Shown: positions 46,947-56,196, numbered from the stretch's first letter. The stretch is 64,000 nucleotides of DNA from Micromonospora purpureochromogenes (GCF_900091515.1 NZ_LT607410.1:5890001-5954000), one strand, 5' to 3'. Notes: a model not told the origin generated them from the sequence alone. Numbers and translations are program-made.

Positions 46947-48140
46947 GTGTACCTGACCCACCTGGAGTGCCCGCGCTGCGGACGGGAGCACGACGCCGAC
47001 CGACCGGCCAACCTGTGTGGGTGCGGTTCGCCGCTGCTGGCCCGCTACGACCTCGCGGCGGTGGCCGAGGCGGTGACACCGGAGCGGTTCGGCCTGCGTC
47101 CGGCCGACCTGTGGCGCTATCGCGAGGTGCTGCCGGTGGCCGACGAGCGGCACGTCACCACGTTGGGCGAGGGCTGGACGCCGCTGTTGCGCGCGCCGGC
47201 GTACGGGGCGGAGATCGGCATTCCGGACCTGATCGTCAAGGACGAGGGGCTGATGCCGACCGGGTCGTTCAAGGCGCGCGGCGCGGCGGTGGGGGTGAGC
47301 CGGGCCCGGGAGCTGGGCGTCGAGCGGATCGCCATGCCGACCAACGGCAACGCGGGGGCGGCCTGGGCCACGTACGCGGCCCGGGCCGGCATGGGCGCGA
47401 CCATCGCCATGCCGCTCGACGCGCCGACCATCTGCCGGCGGGAGTGCCTGGCCGCCGGCGCGGACCTGCGCCTGGTGGACGGGCTGATCAGCGACGCCGG
47501 CCGGTGGGTGGCGAAGCTGGTCGCCGACTCGGGCGGGACGGTCTTCGACGCGGGCACGCTGCGCGAGCCGTACCGGCTGGAGGGCAAGAAGACCATGGGG
47601 TACGAGATCGTCGAGCAGCTCGGCTGGCAGGTGCCCGACGTGATCATCTATCCGACCGGCGGCGGGGTCGGGTTGATCGGCATCCACAAGGCCATGCACG
47701 AGCTGCGCGAGCTGGGCTGGGTGGAGGACAAGCTGCCCCGGCTGGTCGCGGTGCAGTCCACCGGGTGCGCCCCGGTGGTGCGGGCGTTCGCCGCCGGGCA
47801 GGACCGGGCGGAGCCCTGGGCGGACGCGCACACCGTCGCCTTCGGCATCACCGTCCCCGCCCCGCTGGGCGACGAGCTGATCCTGGCCGCACTGCGGGAG
47901 AGCAGCGGCACCGCGCTCGCCGTCGACGACGCGGAGATCCTGGCCGACCTGCGGGACTTCGCCCGTCGGGAGGGGCTGCTGCTCTGCCCGGAGGGGGCGG
48001 CCTGCCTGACCGCCGCCCGGCACCTGCGCGCCGGCGGCTGGATCCGGGCCGGCGAGCGGGTGGTGGTGCTGAACACCGGGGCGGGGTTGAAGTATCCGGA
48101 AACGGTGGACGTCTCCGGCGTACCCGTGGTGGCGGCCTGA
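46947..48140 (+). CDS. thrC: Threonine synthase
   Basis: PLP enzyme of 397 residues converting O-phosphohomoserine to threonine. The N-terminal zinc-like part has LECPRCGREH and CGCGSPLLARYDL. TTLGEGWTPLL and KDEGLMPTGSFKARGAAVGV hold the Schiff-base Lys, PTNGNAGAAWATYAARAG binds phosphate, and PTGGGVGLIGIHKAMHELREL is the Gly-rich loop. GAGGAG lies four bases before the GTG start. It may be co-transcribed with the LigD-like gene 14 bases upstream. Other fold-type II enzymes (e.g. threonine dehydratase) are less likely because of the Cys-rich N-terminus. Confidence 0.92.
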   Translation: MYLTHLECPRCGREHDADRPANLCGCGSPLLARYDLAAVAEAVTPERFGLRPADLWRYREVLPVADERHVTTLGEGWTPLLRAPAYGAEIGIPDLIVKDEGLMPTGSFKARGAAVGVSRARELGVERIAMPTNGNAGAAWATYAARAGMGATIAMPLDAPTICRRECLAAGADLRLVDGLISDAGRWVAKLVADSGGTVFDAGTLREPYRLEGKKTMGYEIVEQLGWQVPDVIIYPTGGGVGLIGIHKAMHELRELGWVEDKLPRLVAVQSTGCAPVVRAFAAGQDRAEPWADAHTVAFGITVPAPLGDELILAALRESSGTALAVDDAEILADLRDFARREGLLLCPEGAACLTAARHLRAGGWIRAGERVVVLNTGAGLKYPETVDVSGVPVVAA

Positions 48141-48174
48141 TCCGGTCGGGGCGGCCGAGCCGCGGGACGCGGCC

Positions 48175-48197
48175 GGCGCCGGACGTGGACCGGCGCC
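48175..48197. terminator. Hairpin between convergent thrC and GH15 genes
   Basis: GGCGCCGG (48175-48182) pairs with CCGGCGCC (48190-48197) over a seven-base loop. Short but GC-only and well placed for both genes. Confidence 0.5.
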
Positions 48198-48252
48198 CGC
48201 CGCTGACAATGCCTGGCGATTGCAGGAGTGTTGCAGGATCTCGTCGCGGCGC

Positions 48253-50037
48253 TCAGCCGGAGCTCAGATCAGCGAACCGCCAGGCCGCGTTGATCAGCCC
48301 GATGTGCGACAGCGCCTGCGGCGTGTTGCCGAGCTGCGCGCCGGTCCGCAGGTCGACCTGCTCGGCGAAGAGCCCGAGGTCGTTGGCGTGCCCGAGCACC
48401 TGCTCGAACAGCCGCCGGGCCCGGCCCTCCTCGCCCGCCAAGAGCAGGCACTCGACCAGCCAGAACGAGCAGAGCACGAAGCCGGCCGGGTCGGTGCCCC
48501 ACCGTCGTACCAGGCCGTCGTCGCCGCCCAGCTCGCGCTCGATCGCCTCGATGGTGGCGCGCATCCGGGGGTGGGTGGCGGGCAGGAAGTGCGACATCGG
48601 CAGCAGCAGCGCCGAGGCGTCCAGCTCCGCCGACCCGAAGGCCCCGGTGAACGCCCCGACCCGGTCGTTCCAGCCGTCGCGCAGCACGGTGTCCCGGATC
48701 TCGTCGCGGATCGCGGCCCACCGCCGCGGATCGGCCCGCTCACCCAGTCGTGGCGCCACCTGGACCGCCCGGTGCAGGGCGCTCCAGCAGAGCACCTTGG
48801 ACGACAGGTGGTGCCGCTCGGCGTCCCGGGTCTCCCACATCCCGTGATCCGGCAACCGCCAGGTCGCGGCGACCTGCTCGGCCAGCCCGACGACCATCTC
48901 GCGCAACTCCTCGTCGAAGGTCTCGCCGAGATGCTCGTGCAGCCGCCAGACCGCCGAGATCACCTCACCGGGCACGTCCAGCTGTCGCTGTCGCCAGGCG
49001 TCGTTGCCCACCCGTACCGGAAGGCTGCCCGCGTAGCCGCGCAGGTGCACCAGCTCGTGCTCGGAGATGTCCCGTTCCCCCTCCAGGCCGAAGAGCACCG
49101 GGACCGGCTCCTCGCCGATCCGGCCGATCGCGCGGGCCGCCCAGACGAAGAGCCGGTTCGTCTCGGTCGGGCAGGCGGCCACCCAGAACGCGCGCATCGT
49201 CATCGCGAAGTCGCGCAGCCAGGAGTAGCGGTAGTCGTAGTTACGGTCGCCGCCGCACCGCTCCGGCAGCGACGTGGTCAGCGCGGCGGCGACCGCGCCG
49301 CTGCGGGCGTACGTCAGACCGGTGAGCACGGTCGCGCTCCGGCGCACCTGCTCGGCGTACGGGCCGTCGTAGTGGTGCAGCCCCCGGTACGCCTGCCACG
49401 CCCGCACCGTCTCGGCGAGCGCGGCCAACGGGTCCACCCGGGCCGGCGGGTCACCGTGCACCGGCGCGTACGCCAGCTCGAAGCCGACGCACTGCCCGGC
49501 GGTGACCTCGAACTCCTGGCGGACCCGGTCCCGCCCGGCGCGCAGCGCCGGCCCGTTGCCGCGCAGGGTCAGCGACACCGGGCCGGCGACGGCCACCACC
49601 GCGCCGTCGGGCTGCTCGTGCAGGTACGGGGTGAGCAGGCCGTACTCGGGGCGGGGCGCGAAGTCCAGCCCCATCCGGACCCGCCCGCCGAGCCCCTCGA
49701 CCACCCGCAGCAGCACCGCCGGGGAGTTCATGCCCAGTTGGTGACCGCGGGCGCCCGCCTCCGCGGCGAGCGCGTCGGTGACCGCGACGCTCCCCTCGGA
49801 GGTGTGGTGGACCGTCCGCAGCACCAGCGTGTCCGGCTGGTACGCGCGCTCCACCCGGGACGGCCCGAGCGGCGCCAGCCGCCAGTACCCGGCGTCGGGG
49901 TCGAGCAGCCGACCGAAGACCGACGCCGCGTCGAACCGGTCGGGGCACCACCAGTCGACCGAGCCGTCCCGGCCGACCAGCGCACCGGAGCGACAGTCGG
50001 AGAGGAACCCGTAGTCGGAGATCGGCGGCTGGTCCAC
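48253..50037 (-). CDS. GH15-family glucanohydrolase (glucoamylase or trehalase type)
   Basis: Cytoplasmic protein of 594 residues, with no signal peptide. It starts PPISDYGFLSDCRSGALVGRDGSVDWWCPDRFD, the N-terminal beta domain common to bacterial GH15/trehalase proteins. The catalytic (alpha/alpha)6 barrel shows RNYDYRYSWLRDFAMT, and DHGMWETRD near residue 400 carries the acid Glu. Mycobacterial relatives hydrolyse trehalose, so trehalase is as likely as glucoamylase. Start is a GTG. Confidence 0.9.
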   Translation of the reverse strand: MDQPPISDYGFLSDCRSGALVGRDGSVDWWCPDRFDAASVFGRLLDPDAGYWRLAPLGPSRVERAYQPDTLVLRTVHHTSEGSVAVTDALAAEAGARGHQLGMNSPAVLLRVVEGLGGRVRMGLDFAPRPEYGLLTPYLHEQPDGAVVAVAGPVSLTLRGNGPALRAGRDRVRQEFEVTAGQCVGFELAYAPVHGDPPARVDPLAALAETVRAWQAYRGLHHYDGPYAEQVRRSATVLTGLTYARSGAVAAALTTSLPERCGGDRNYDYRYSWLRDFAMTMRAFWVAACPTETNRLFVWAARAIGRIGEEPVPVLFGLEGERDISEHELVHLRGYAGSLPVRVGNDAWRQRQLDVPGEVISAVWRLHEHLGETFDEELREMVVGLAEQVAATWRLPDHGMWETRDAERHHLSSKVLCWSALHRAVQVAPRLGERADPRRWAAIRDEIRDTVLRDGWNDRVGAFTGAFGSAELDASALLLPMSHFLPATHPRMRATIEAIERELGGDDGLVRRWGTDPAGFVLCSFWLVECLLLAGEEGRARRLFEQVLGHANDLGLFAEQVDLRTGAQLGNTPQALSHIGLINAAWRFADLSSG

Positions 50038-50133
50038 CCGGCCCGGGTACCCGGACCGACCGGGTTCAGGCCGGTCGACGGGCCGGCCGGGCGGGCCGGC
50101 CGGCGGGGCCGGTGGACCGTGCCGCCGGGGCGG

Positions 50134-50526
50134 TCAGGATGTCGGCGGCTCGTCCTCGCCGGCCGCCTCCGCCGCGTCGGCCTCCTCCTTCGTCCGGTGC
50201 ACCACCTGGTCGGCGTGCTCCGGCGGGCCGTAGACGGTGTAGAGCACCAGCGGGTTCGGCCCGGTGTTGACGAAGTTGTGCTTGGTGCCGGCCGGCACCA
50301 CCACCAGGTCGCCCTGGACGACCTCCCTGGTCTCCCCGGCCACCCGCGCCTCGCCGGTACCGCTGACGAAGGTCAGGATCTGGTCGATCCCGTCGTGCAC
50401 CTCCTCACCGATCTCGCCGCCCGGCGGGATGGTCATGATCACAAGCTGGGTCTTCTCACCGGTCCAGAGCACCCGGCGGAAGTCCGGGCTCTTCTGGGCC
50501 ACGGTCGCGATCGTGAAATGCTCCAT
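50134..50526 (-). CDS. Cupin-domain protein
   Basis: Single-domain beta-barrel protein of 130 residues. The cupin motifs PPGGEIGEEVHDGIDQILTFVSGTGEARV and GDLVVVPAGTKHNFVNTG place His/Glu/His ligands for a metal. It ends in an acidic, Ala-rich tail. Enzymatic or sugar-binding role unknown. 293 bases without a gene lie upstream of its ATG. Confidence 0.85.
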   Translation of the reverse strand: MEHFTIATVAQKSPDFRRVLWTGEKTQLVIMTIPPGGEIGEEVHDGIDQILTFVSGTGEARVAGETREVVQGDLVVVPAGTKHNFVNTGPNPLVLYTVYGPPEHADQVVHRTKEEADAAEAAGEDEPPTS

Positions 50527-50819
50527 GGCGCGCTCATACCCGGCCCGGGCCTCCGTCACGCCGGGACTGGCAGATGGTGGAATTCCCCACCCGCGGGAGG
50601 TTTGCCGGCGCGCGCAACGGGCATCGACCACACTGACGGCTGCGTAGGCGGCTGTTGAGCCAGGTCCCCGCTGGCGTACCGCCGAAGGGCTGCGGTGGTG
50701 GGAGACGGCCGGAGCGCGGCGACGTGACGACCCAGGGGTCGGGCGGCGCCGTGCGCCCGTGTCCGGGCCTTCGGACGCCCGGCGGCCGACAGTGGACGCC
50801 TCTGACCTGCGGTTGTGCC

Positions 50820-51281
50820 TCAGTGGCGGCGTTGGGGCACGGGCGGCGAGCCGACGCAGACCACCTTCAGCTCGTCCTCGCCCGCCGGGCCGGCGAAGCG
50901 GACCTCGACGTGCTCGTCCGGGCCCCGGTCGACGTCGCGGACCCGGTAGCCCTGCGCCGGCGCCCAGGAGACCAGCCGTACCCCCGACGGCCCGCACTCG
51001 GCCACCGCCGTCCCGCCGTTCGTGGCCAGCACCCGACGCGCGCCCGCGGTCGAGGTGACGGCGACGCCGGAGGGGGTCGGGCCGGTGGTCGGCGGGGTGA
51101 CCCCGGCGGCGGACGGCGGCGCTGTCGCGAGCGCCCGCCGCACCTCCTCCTGGCTGCGGACGCCACCCGGGGTGCCGCTGATGCTCTCCCCCACCAGCCG
51201 GATCGCCGCCAGGCCGATGAGCAGCGCGGCGACCGCGGTGGCGAGCCAACCGAGCACGGCGAGCAGGGGGCGACCGGGCAT
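50820..51281 (-). CDS. Hypothetical membrane-anchored protein
   Basis: Protein of 153 residues with one N-terminal membrane helix (LLAVLGWLATAVAALLIGLAAIRLVG), a Ser/Thr/Pro-rich linker, then a small beta-rich extracellular domain (RRVLATNGGTAVAECGPSGVRLVSWAPAQGYRVRDVDRGP...VCVGSPP) with two Cys. It is divergent from the response regulator, so it could belong to the same regulon. No family name recognised. Confidence 0.7.
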   Translation of the reverse strand: MPGRPLLAVLGWLATAVAALLIGLAAIRLVGESISGTPGGVRSQEEVRRALATAPPSAAGVTPPTTGPTPSGVAVTSTAGARRVLATNGGTAVAECGPSGVRLVSWAPAQGYRVRDVDRGPDEHVEVRFAGPAGEDELKVVCVGSPPVPQRRH

Positions 51282-51384
51282 TCCCCGAGTCTGCCGGACG
51301 CCGGGTTGCGGCGCGCCCAGGGCAGGGTTAAGGGAGGGTTGCGGCGGGCGGCCGGCAGCGGCGCCGCGGATTAGCCTGCCAGGT

Positions 51385-52083
51385 GTGGCCCGCCTGCTGC
51401 TGATCGAGGACGATCTCACCATCCGTACGCCGCTGATCCGCGCGCTGCGCGAGCGCGGGCACGCCGTGGCCGCCGCCTCCACCGCCCTGACCGGCCTGCG
51501 GGACGCGCTCGAGGACCGGCCGGACCTGGTCGTGCTCGATCTGGGACTGCCCGACCTGGACGGTGCCGAGCTGCTGCGGATGCTCCGGGCGGTCAGCTCC
51601 GTGCCGGTCATCGTGGCCACCGCGCGCGACGACGAGCGGGAGATCGTCCGGATCCTCGACGCCGGGGCGGACGACTACGTGGTCAAGCCGTTCACCGCGG
51701 CGCAGTTGGACGCCCGGGCCCGCGCGGTGCTGCGGCGGGCCGCCCCGGAGGACCGGGACGCCGACCCGGCGCTGGTGGTCGGCGGACTGCGGATCGACCC
51801 GCGTACCCGCCAGGTCAGCCTGGACGGGGTCCCGGTGGAGCTGACCCCGCGCGAGTTCGACCTGCTGCACCACCTGGCCGGCCGGCCCGGGCAGGTGGTG
51901 ACCAAGCGGGAGCTGCTCACCGAGGTGTGGCGGATCCCGTACGGCGGCGCCGACAAGACCGTCGACGTACACCTGTCCTGGCTGCGCCGCAAGCTCGGCG
52001 AGAACGCCCAGCAGCCCCGCTACCTGCACACCGTCCGGGGCGTCGGCGTGCGGCTGGCGCCGCCGGCCGGGACCGTCGGGTGA
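51385..52083 (+). CDS. OmpR-family response regulator
   Basis: DNA-binding regulator of 232 residues. The receiver domain has the acidic pair Glu8/Asp9, phosphorylated Asp52 (VVLDLGLPDLDG) and DDYVVKPF with the conserved Lys. The C-terminal winged helix has VELTPREFDLLHHLAGRPGQVVTKRELL and KTVDVHLSWLRRKLGE. The GTG at 51385 is used since the longer frame overlaps the divergent gene. Its stop overlaps the kinase GTG (GTGA). Confidence 0.94.
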   Translation: MARLLLIEDDLTIRTPLIRALRERGHAVAAASTALTGLRDALEDRPDLVVLDLGLPDLDGAELLRMLRAVSSVPVIVATARDDEREIVRILDAGADDYVVKPFTAAQLDARARAVLRRAAPEDRDADPALVVGGLRIDPRTRQVSLDGVPVELTPREFDLLHHLAGRPGQVVTKRELLTEVWRIPYGGADKTVDVHLSWLRRKLGENAQQPRYLHTVRGVGVRLAPPAGTVG

Positions 52084-53357
52084 GGCGACGGCTGGCCCTG
52101 CTGATCGCGTCGGTCAGCGTGCTCACCCTGATCGCCTTCCTGGTGCCGCTGGCGCTGCTGGTCCGCACCGTCGCGGAGGACCGGGCGACCGTGCGCGCGA
52201 CGGCCGACGCGCAGAGCCTGGTGCCGGTGGTCGGCACCGCCGAGCTCGAGACCGTCCGGATCACCGTCGAGCAGCTCGTCGCCGAGTCCGGGCGGCCGGT
52301 CACCGTCTTCCTGCCCGACGGCACGGTGCTGGGCGCGCCCGCGCCGCGTACGCCGGCGGTGGCGCTGGCCGCGCGGGGGCAGAGCCTGACCGCGGAGTTC
52401 GACGGCGGGCGGGAGGTCGTCATCGCCGTCCAGGGCCGGCCGGAGGGGGCGGCGGTGATCCGCACGGTGGTGCCCCGGGCCGAGCTGACCGCCGGGGTGA
52501 CCCGGGCGTGGACGGTGCTGGCGCTGCTCGGCGCGCTGCTGGTGGTGGTGGGCCTGGTGGTCGCCGACCGGCTCGCCGGCGCGCTCACCCGTCCGATCAC
52601 CGAGCTGTCCACGGTGTCGCACCGGCTGGCCAACGCCGAACTGGACGCCCGCGTCGAGCCGGCCGGGCCGGCGGAGCTGCGCGAGGTGGCCGGCGCGCTC
52701 AACCATCTGGCCGGCCGGATCCAGGTGCTGCTGCGGGAGGAGCGGGAGCAGGTGGCGGACCTGTCGCACCGGCTGCGTACCCCGCTGACCGCGCTGCGGC
52801 TGGAGGCGGAGTCGCTGCGCGACCCGGACGACGCGGCCCGGGTCACCGCCGCCGTCGACGGGCTGGAACGGGCGGTCAGCGGGCTGATCCGCGAGGCGCG
52901 CTGGCGCAGCTCGCCCGCCGCCGGCCGGGTGGTCAGCGACGCGGCGGCGGTGGTCGGCGAGCGGGTGGCGTTCTGGTCGGTGCTGGCCGAGGAGACCGGT
53001 CGGCGGGTGACCCTGGACCTGGCGCCGGGGCCGCTGCCCGTCGGGGTGGCCGCCGACGAGCTGGCGGCGGTGGTGGACGCCCTGCTGGGCAACGTCTTCG
53101 CGCACACCCCGGACGGCACCCCGTTCGCCGTGCGGCTGGCGGCGGACACCGACGGGGTGCTGCTCACCGTCGCCGACGAGGGGCCCGGGCTGCCCGCCGG
53201 GGCGGCCCGGCGGGGGTCCAGCGGGGCCGGGTCGACCGGCCTCGGCCTGGACATCGCCGACCGGGCGGCCCGGGCCGGCGGCGGGCACCTGGAACTCGGC
53301 ACCGGGCCGGGCGGCGGGGCCGTGGTGACACTGCGGTTGGGCCCACCGCCGGGATAA
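52080..53357 (+). CDS. Sensor histidine kinase
   Basis: Membrane kinase of 425 residues. Helix 1 is at about 7-30, an extracellular sensor of about 110 residues follows, and helix 2 is at about 143-163. Then come HAMP (RPITELSTVSHRLANAELDARV), the dimerisation/phosphorylation domain with His230 (VADLSHRLRTPLTALRLE), and an ATPase domain with N-box ALLGNVFAHTP, G1 DEGPGLP and G2 STGLGLDI. Coupled to the response regulator by a four-base overlap. Confidence 0.94.
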   Translation: MRRRLALLIASVSVLTLIAFLVPLALLVRTVAEDRATVRATADAQSLVPVVGTAELETVRITVEQLVAESGRPVTVFLPDGTVLGAPAPRTPAVALAARGQSLTAEFDGGREVVIAVQGRPEGAAVIRTVVPRAELTAGVTRAWTVLALLGALLVVVGLVVADRLAGALTRPITELSTVSHRLANAELDARVEPAGPAELREVAGALNHLAGRIQVLLREEREQVADLSHRLRTPLTALRLEAESLRDPDDAARVTAAVDGLERAVSGLIREARWRSSPAAGRVVSDAAAVVGERVAFWSVLAEETGRRVTLDLAPGPLPVGVAADELAAVVDALLGNVFAHTPDGTPFAVRLAADTDGVLLTVADEGPGLPAGAARRGSSGAGSTGLGLDIADRAARAGGGHLELGTGPGGGAVVTLRLGPPPG

Positions 53358-53447
53358 CCACCGTTTAGCGTCGGGACAGCGCGCCGCTATCCGCCTCCGG
53401 TCGATGCTCGGCAGGACAGCGAACGGGACCGACGAAAGGTGGACATC

Positions 53448-54038
53448 ATGCGGCGTACCTCTCTGATCCTGGCCTCGGCCGGTGGCGTGGCGGTGCTGGC
53501 GGTGACCGGCGCGGCCCTCGGCGTCACGGCCGCCGACCGGCAGGCCGACGCCCCGCGCGCCGCCCTCGCCGCCAGGAGCGTCGACGACACCCTCACGCCG
53601 GACGACAGCCCGGCCACCGCCGGGGCGGCGCCGGCCGGGGTCGACCGCGATCGGGCCGGGGCGCTCGCCCTCGCCGCGGTGGGCGGCGGCTGGGTCGTCG
53701 ACGTCGAGGCCGAGCGGGAGCACGGCCGTCCGGTGTGGAGCGTCGAGGTGATGACCGGCGTCGCCGGCTGGGACGTCCACGTCGACCGGGACACCGGTGC
53801 GGTGCTGCGCGTCCGGCCGGAGAGCGGCGACGACCGGACGACCCCGGACGGTCGGCGGACGGACGACGCGACCGGCGCGGACGACCGGGGCCACGACGCG
53901 GCCGGCACGGACGACCGGGGCGGCGACCGCCGGGACGGCGCGGACGACAGCGACGACACAGCCGACGACCGGCGGCACGGCGGGGACGACCGGGGCGGCG
54001 ACGACCACGGGGGCGACCGGCACGGGGACGACGACTGA
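53448..54038 (+). CDS. Secreted PepSY-like protein with Asp/His/Gly-rich tail
   Basis: Exported protein of 196 residues. Signal peptide or anchor is at 1-30 (RRTSLILASAGGVAVLAVTGAALGVTAA). The PepSY-like fold is at about 65-125 (DRAGALALAAVGGGWVVDVEAE, PVWSVEVMTGVAGWDVHVDRDTGAVL). The last 75 residues are almost only Asp, Gly, Arg, His and Thr (DDRGGD-type repeats), a likely metal-binding or polyanionic tail. ATG 53448 fits the AAAGGTGG upstream better than the GTG at 53439. Located 90 bases after the kinase, it is a probable target or partner of that system. Confidence 0.8.
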   Translation: MRRTSLILASAGGVAVLAVTGAALGVTAADRQADAPRAALAARSVDDTLTPDDSPATAGAAPAGVDRDRAGALALAAVGGGWVVDVEAEREHGRPVWSVEVMTGVAGWDVHVDRDTGAVLRVRPESGDDRTTPDGRRTDDATGADDRGHDAAGTDDRGGDRRDGADDSDDTADDRRHGGDDRGGDDHGGDRHGDDD

Positions 54039-54075
54039 GCGCGGCAGCGGAGCCGGCCCGCCCGCCGGCGCCCGG

Positions 54076-54654
54076 TCAGGGGCGGGCGGGCGGACCGGAG
54101 GCCGGCACGGCGGCGGCCCGATCGGGGTGCGCGCCGAGGTGGCCCAGCACGTCGGCCAGGCCGGTCCGCAGCTCCGCGTCGGCCAGCAGTCCGTCCGCGC
54201 CGACCCCGGCGCGGGGCACCGGCAGGCGTACGCAGGCGGGCTCGACGATGTCGGCGCCGAGGTAGCCCAGCACCATCCGCAGGGTCTGCTCCGCCCCGGC
54301 GCCACGGCCGGGCGCGGCCACGGTCACCCAGGCCACCGGCTTGCCGTACAGGTCTCCGTTGCCGACCGTCCAGTCGAGCAGGTTCTTGAAGCTGCCCGGC
54401 AGGGTGCCGGCGTACTCGGGGGTGCAGAAGAGCACCGCGTCGGCGTCGGCGAGCGCGGCGCGCAGCGCCACCACCGGCGCGGGCGGTTCGTCGACCTGGT
54501 CCGGGTCGAAGGCGGGCAGCTCCCGCAGTGCCTCGTACAGCGTGGTGCTCACCCCCGGCACGGCCAGGGTGTGTGCGGTACGCAGGGCGGCGGTGTTGGT
54601 GGACCCGGCCCGGGTGCTCCCCGGGACGAGCAGGATCCGGGCGTCCTGCGGCAT
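54076..54654 (-). CDS. NADPH-dependent FMN reductase
   Basis: Flavodoxin-fold reductase of 192 residues. LLVPGSTRAGSTNTAALRTA binds the FMN phosphate and CTPEYAGTLPGSFKNLLDW is the family signature (azoreductase/chromate reductase-like). PGRGAGAEQTLRMVLGYLGA follows. Likely a soluble quinone or flavin reductase; physiological substrate unknown. Convergent with the PepSY gene. Confidence 0.9.
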   Translation of the reverse strand: MPQDARILLVPGSTRAGSTNTAALRTAHTLAVPGVSTTLYEALRELPAFDPDQVDEPPAPVVALRAALADADAVLFCTPEYAGTLPGSFKNLLDWTVGNGDLYGKPVAWVTVAAPGRGAGAEQTLRMVLGYLGADIVEPACVRLPVPRAGVGADGLLADAELRTGLADVLGHLGAHPDRAAAVPASGPPARP

Positions 54655-54818
54655 CGGCTGCTCCTCACCGTCGGCGGCACCGGCCAGTCAAGCACGGCCC
54701 GACCGGCCGGCCCACCCCTGACTTCGGCCGGGTCGACCGGTGGTCGCCCGCAAGGGTTTCCGGTCATCACCGGCCGTTCGACCCTGTGACGAAGGCGAAT
54801 GTCTGGCTAGGCTGAGGT

Positions 54819-55913
54819 ATGGTGCCCGCCCACCGGGGTCGGGTGGCGGAACCGGTCTACCGCCCCATCCTCGCCAGCCGGCGGGGCGAGCTGGAGGCGC
54901 TGTCCCATCTGGACGGCGCCGTGGCTCCACTGCTCGCTCCGGTCCTCGAACTCTCCACAGTCGACCCGGTCGCGCTCGACCTGATCGGCCGACTGCCGGC
55001 CGGGCTCGTCCCGGCGGTCGACGTCTCCGCCCTGCCCGAGGTGCCGGAGACCGAGCTGGCCCGCTGGGGCGTACCGGTGGTGCCGGTGATCGGGTTGGCC
55101 GACAGCGACCGCCGGCTGGTGGCGCACGGGGTCGCGGCGCAGGCGTACGCCCGGCGGGCCGTGGTCCGGCTGCGGGCCGGCCAGGACCGGGCCGGGCCGG
55201 ACGCGACCACCGCCGCGGCGGAGCGGATCTGGCGGTACGGCCGGCTGGTGCCGGAGCAGTGCGACCTGCTCATCGACGCCGGCGACGTCTGCTGCCCGGC
55301 CGACCTGCGGGTGACCGAGCCGCGGGTGCGGCGGTTGGTGGACTGGGCGCGCCGGCACGCCTGGCGCACGGTGACCGTCGCGGCCGGCGGGATGCCACCG
55401 ACGCTGTCCCGCCTGCCCACCGACGAGCCGGTACGCCTGGACCGCTGGGACTGGCTGCTCTGGTTACGCCTCGCCGAACTCGGCGTCGGGTACGGCGACT
55501 ACGGCGTCGCCGCCGCGTCGCCCGCCGGGGAGGGGCCGGGTGACCGGTTCCCCACGGTGCGGTACACGGCGGACGGCGCCTGGTGGGTCTACCGCTGGTC
55601 GCGGCGGGGTGGCCGGGGCGACGAGCGCTTTGCCGACCTGTGCCGCACGCTGGTGGCGGCGCCGCACTGGCCGCCGGCCGGGGCCGGCTTCTCCTGGGGC
55701 GACCACGAGCTGCTGCGCCGCGCCCGGCGGGTGGCCGGTGCGGGCTCGCCGACCAACTGGACGGCGTGGAGCACGTCGCACCACCTGGCGCACGTGCTGG
55801 CCACGCTGACCCGGCCGGCCCGGGACCAGCGCCCCGACCCGTGGCGCGGCGAGGAGGAACGCGGACGTTCCACCCGGCCGCACCGGGGCGGCGAGGCGCG
55901 CCGGGCCGGCTGA
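54819..55913 (+). CDS. Beta family protein (T4 beta-protein type)
   Basis: Protein of 364 residues resembling the Beta_protein family named after a phage T4 protein. It begins VYRPILASRRGELEALSHLD, matching the family's P-I-L-x-x-x-x-G-E-x-x-A-L start. It later has LGVGYGDYGV, the family's characteristic YGDYG, and ends with a basic, low-complexity tail. Function of the family is unclear, and it often sits in defence or mobile contexts. No such context is evident here. It ends one base before the convergent HesB-like gene. Confidence 0.75.
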   Translation: MVPAHRGRVAEPVYRPILASRRGELEALSHLDGAVAPLLAPVLELSTVDPVALDLIGRLPAGLVPAVDVSALPEVPETELARWGVPVVPVIGLADSDRRLVAHGVAAQAYARRAVVRLRAGQDRAGPDATTAAAERIWRYGRLVPEQCDLLIDAGDVCCPADLRVTEPRVRRLVDWARRHAWRTVTVAAGGMPPTLSRLPTDEPVRLDRWDWLLWLRLAELGVGYGDYGVAAASPAGEGPGDRFPTVRYTADGAWWVYRWSRRGGRGDERFADLCRTLVAAPHWPPAGAGFSWGDHELLRRARRVAGAGSPTNWTAWSTSHHLAHVLATLTRPARDQRPDPWRGEEERGRSTRPHRGGEARRAG

Positions 55914-55914
55914 G

Positions 55915-56196
55915 TCACCCCTTCTCGGTGAAGCCGAACTGCACGATGCCCTCGTCGTCGACGGTCGCGTCGACGGAGGTGTCTTCGAGCAGTTCGGCGG
56001 CGTCCTCGTCGAGGAAGATACGGGCCCCCTGGTTGTCGACCACCTTGTCGCCCTGCGCCGGCTCCGGCACCAGCTCGATGCTGAGCGAGCCGGCGTCGGT
56101 GTCGGCCGCGATGCGCAGCCCGCCGTCCTCGGCGACGTCCTGCTGGAGGGCGAGGTCGCGGATCACCATCACGGCGTTGTCGGTCATCTTGAGCAT
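55915..56196 (-). CDS. HesB/IscA-like protein lacking all cysteines
   Basis: Acidic protein of 93 residues. The order of elements matches the HesB/IscA fold (MLKMTDNAVMVIRDLAL, GLRIAADTDAGSLSIELV, GARIFLDEDAAELLEDTSVDATV), but there is no Cys anywhere. True A-type Fe-S carriers need three. It therefore cannot carry a cluster in the usual way. GAGGAG precedes the ATG. Role unknown. Confidence 0.8.
   Translation of the reverse strand: MLKMTDNAVMVIRDLALQQDVAEDGGLRIAADTDAGSLSIELVPEPAQGDKVVDNQGARIFLDEDAAELLEDTSVDATVDDEGIVQFGFTEKG

Noticed and set aside
48220..50658. 812-codon plus-strand open frame over the GH15 gene
   Set aside because: Antisense shadow of a clear GH15 protein.
50527..50819. 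Possible gene between the cupin and hypothetical genes
   Set aside because: Frames here are only extensions or shadows with no start site or conserved pattern; treated as intergenic.
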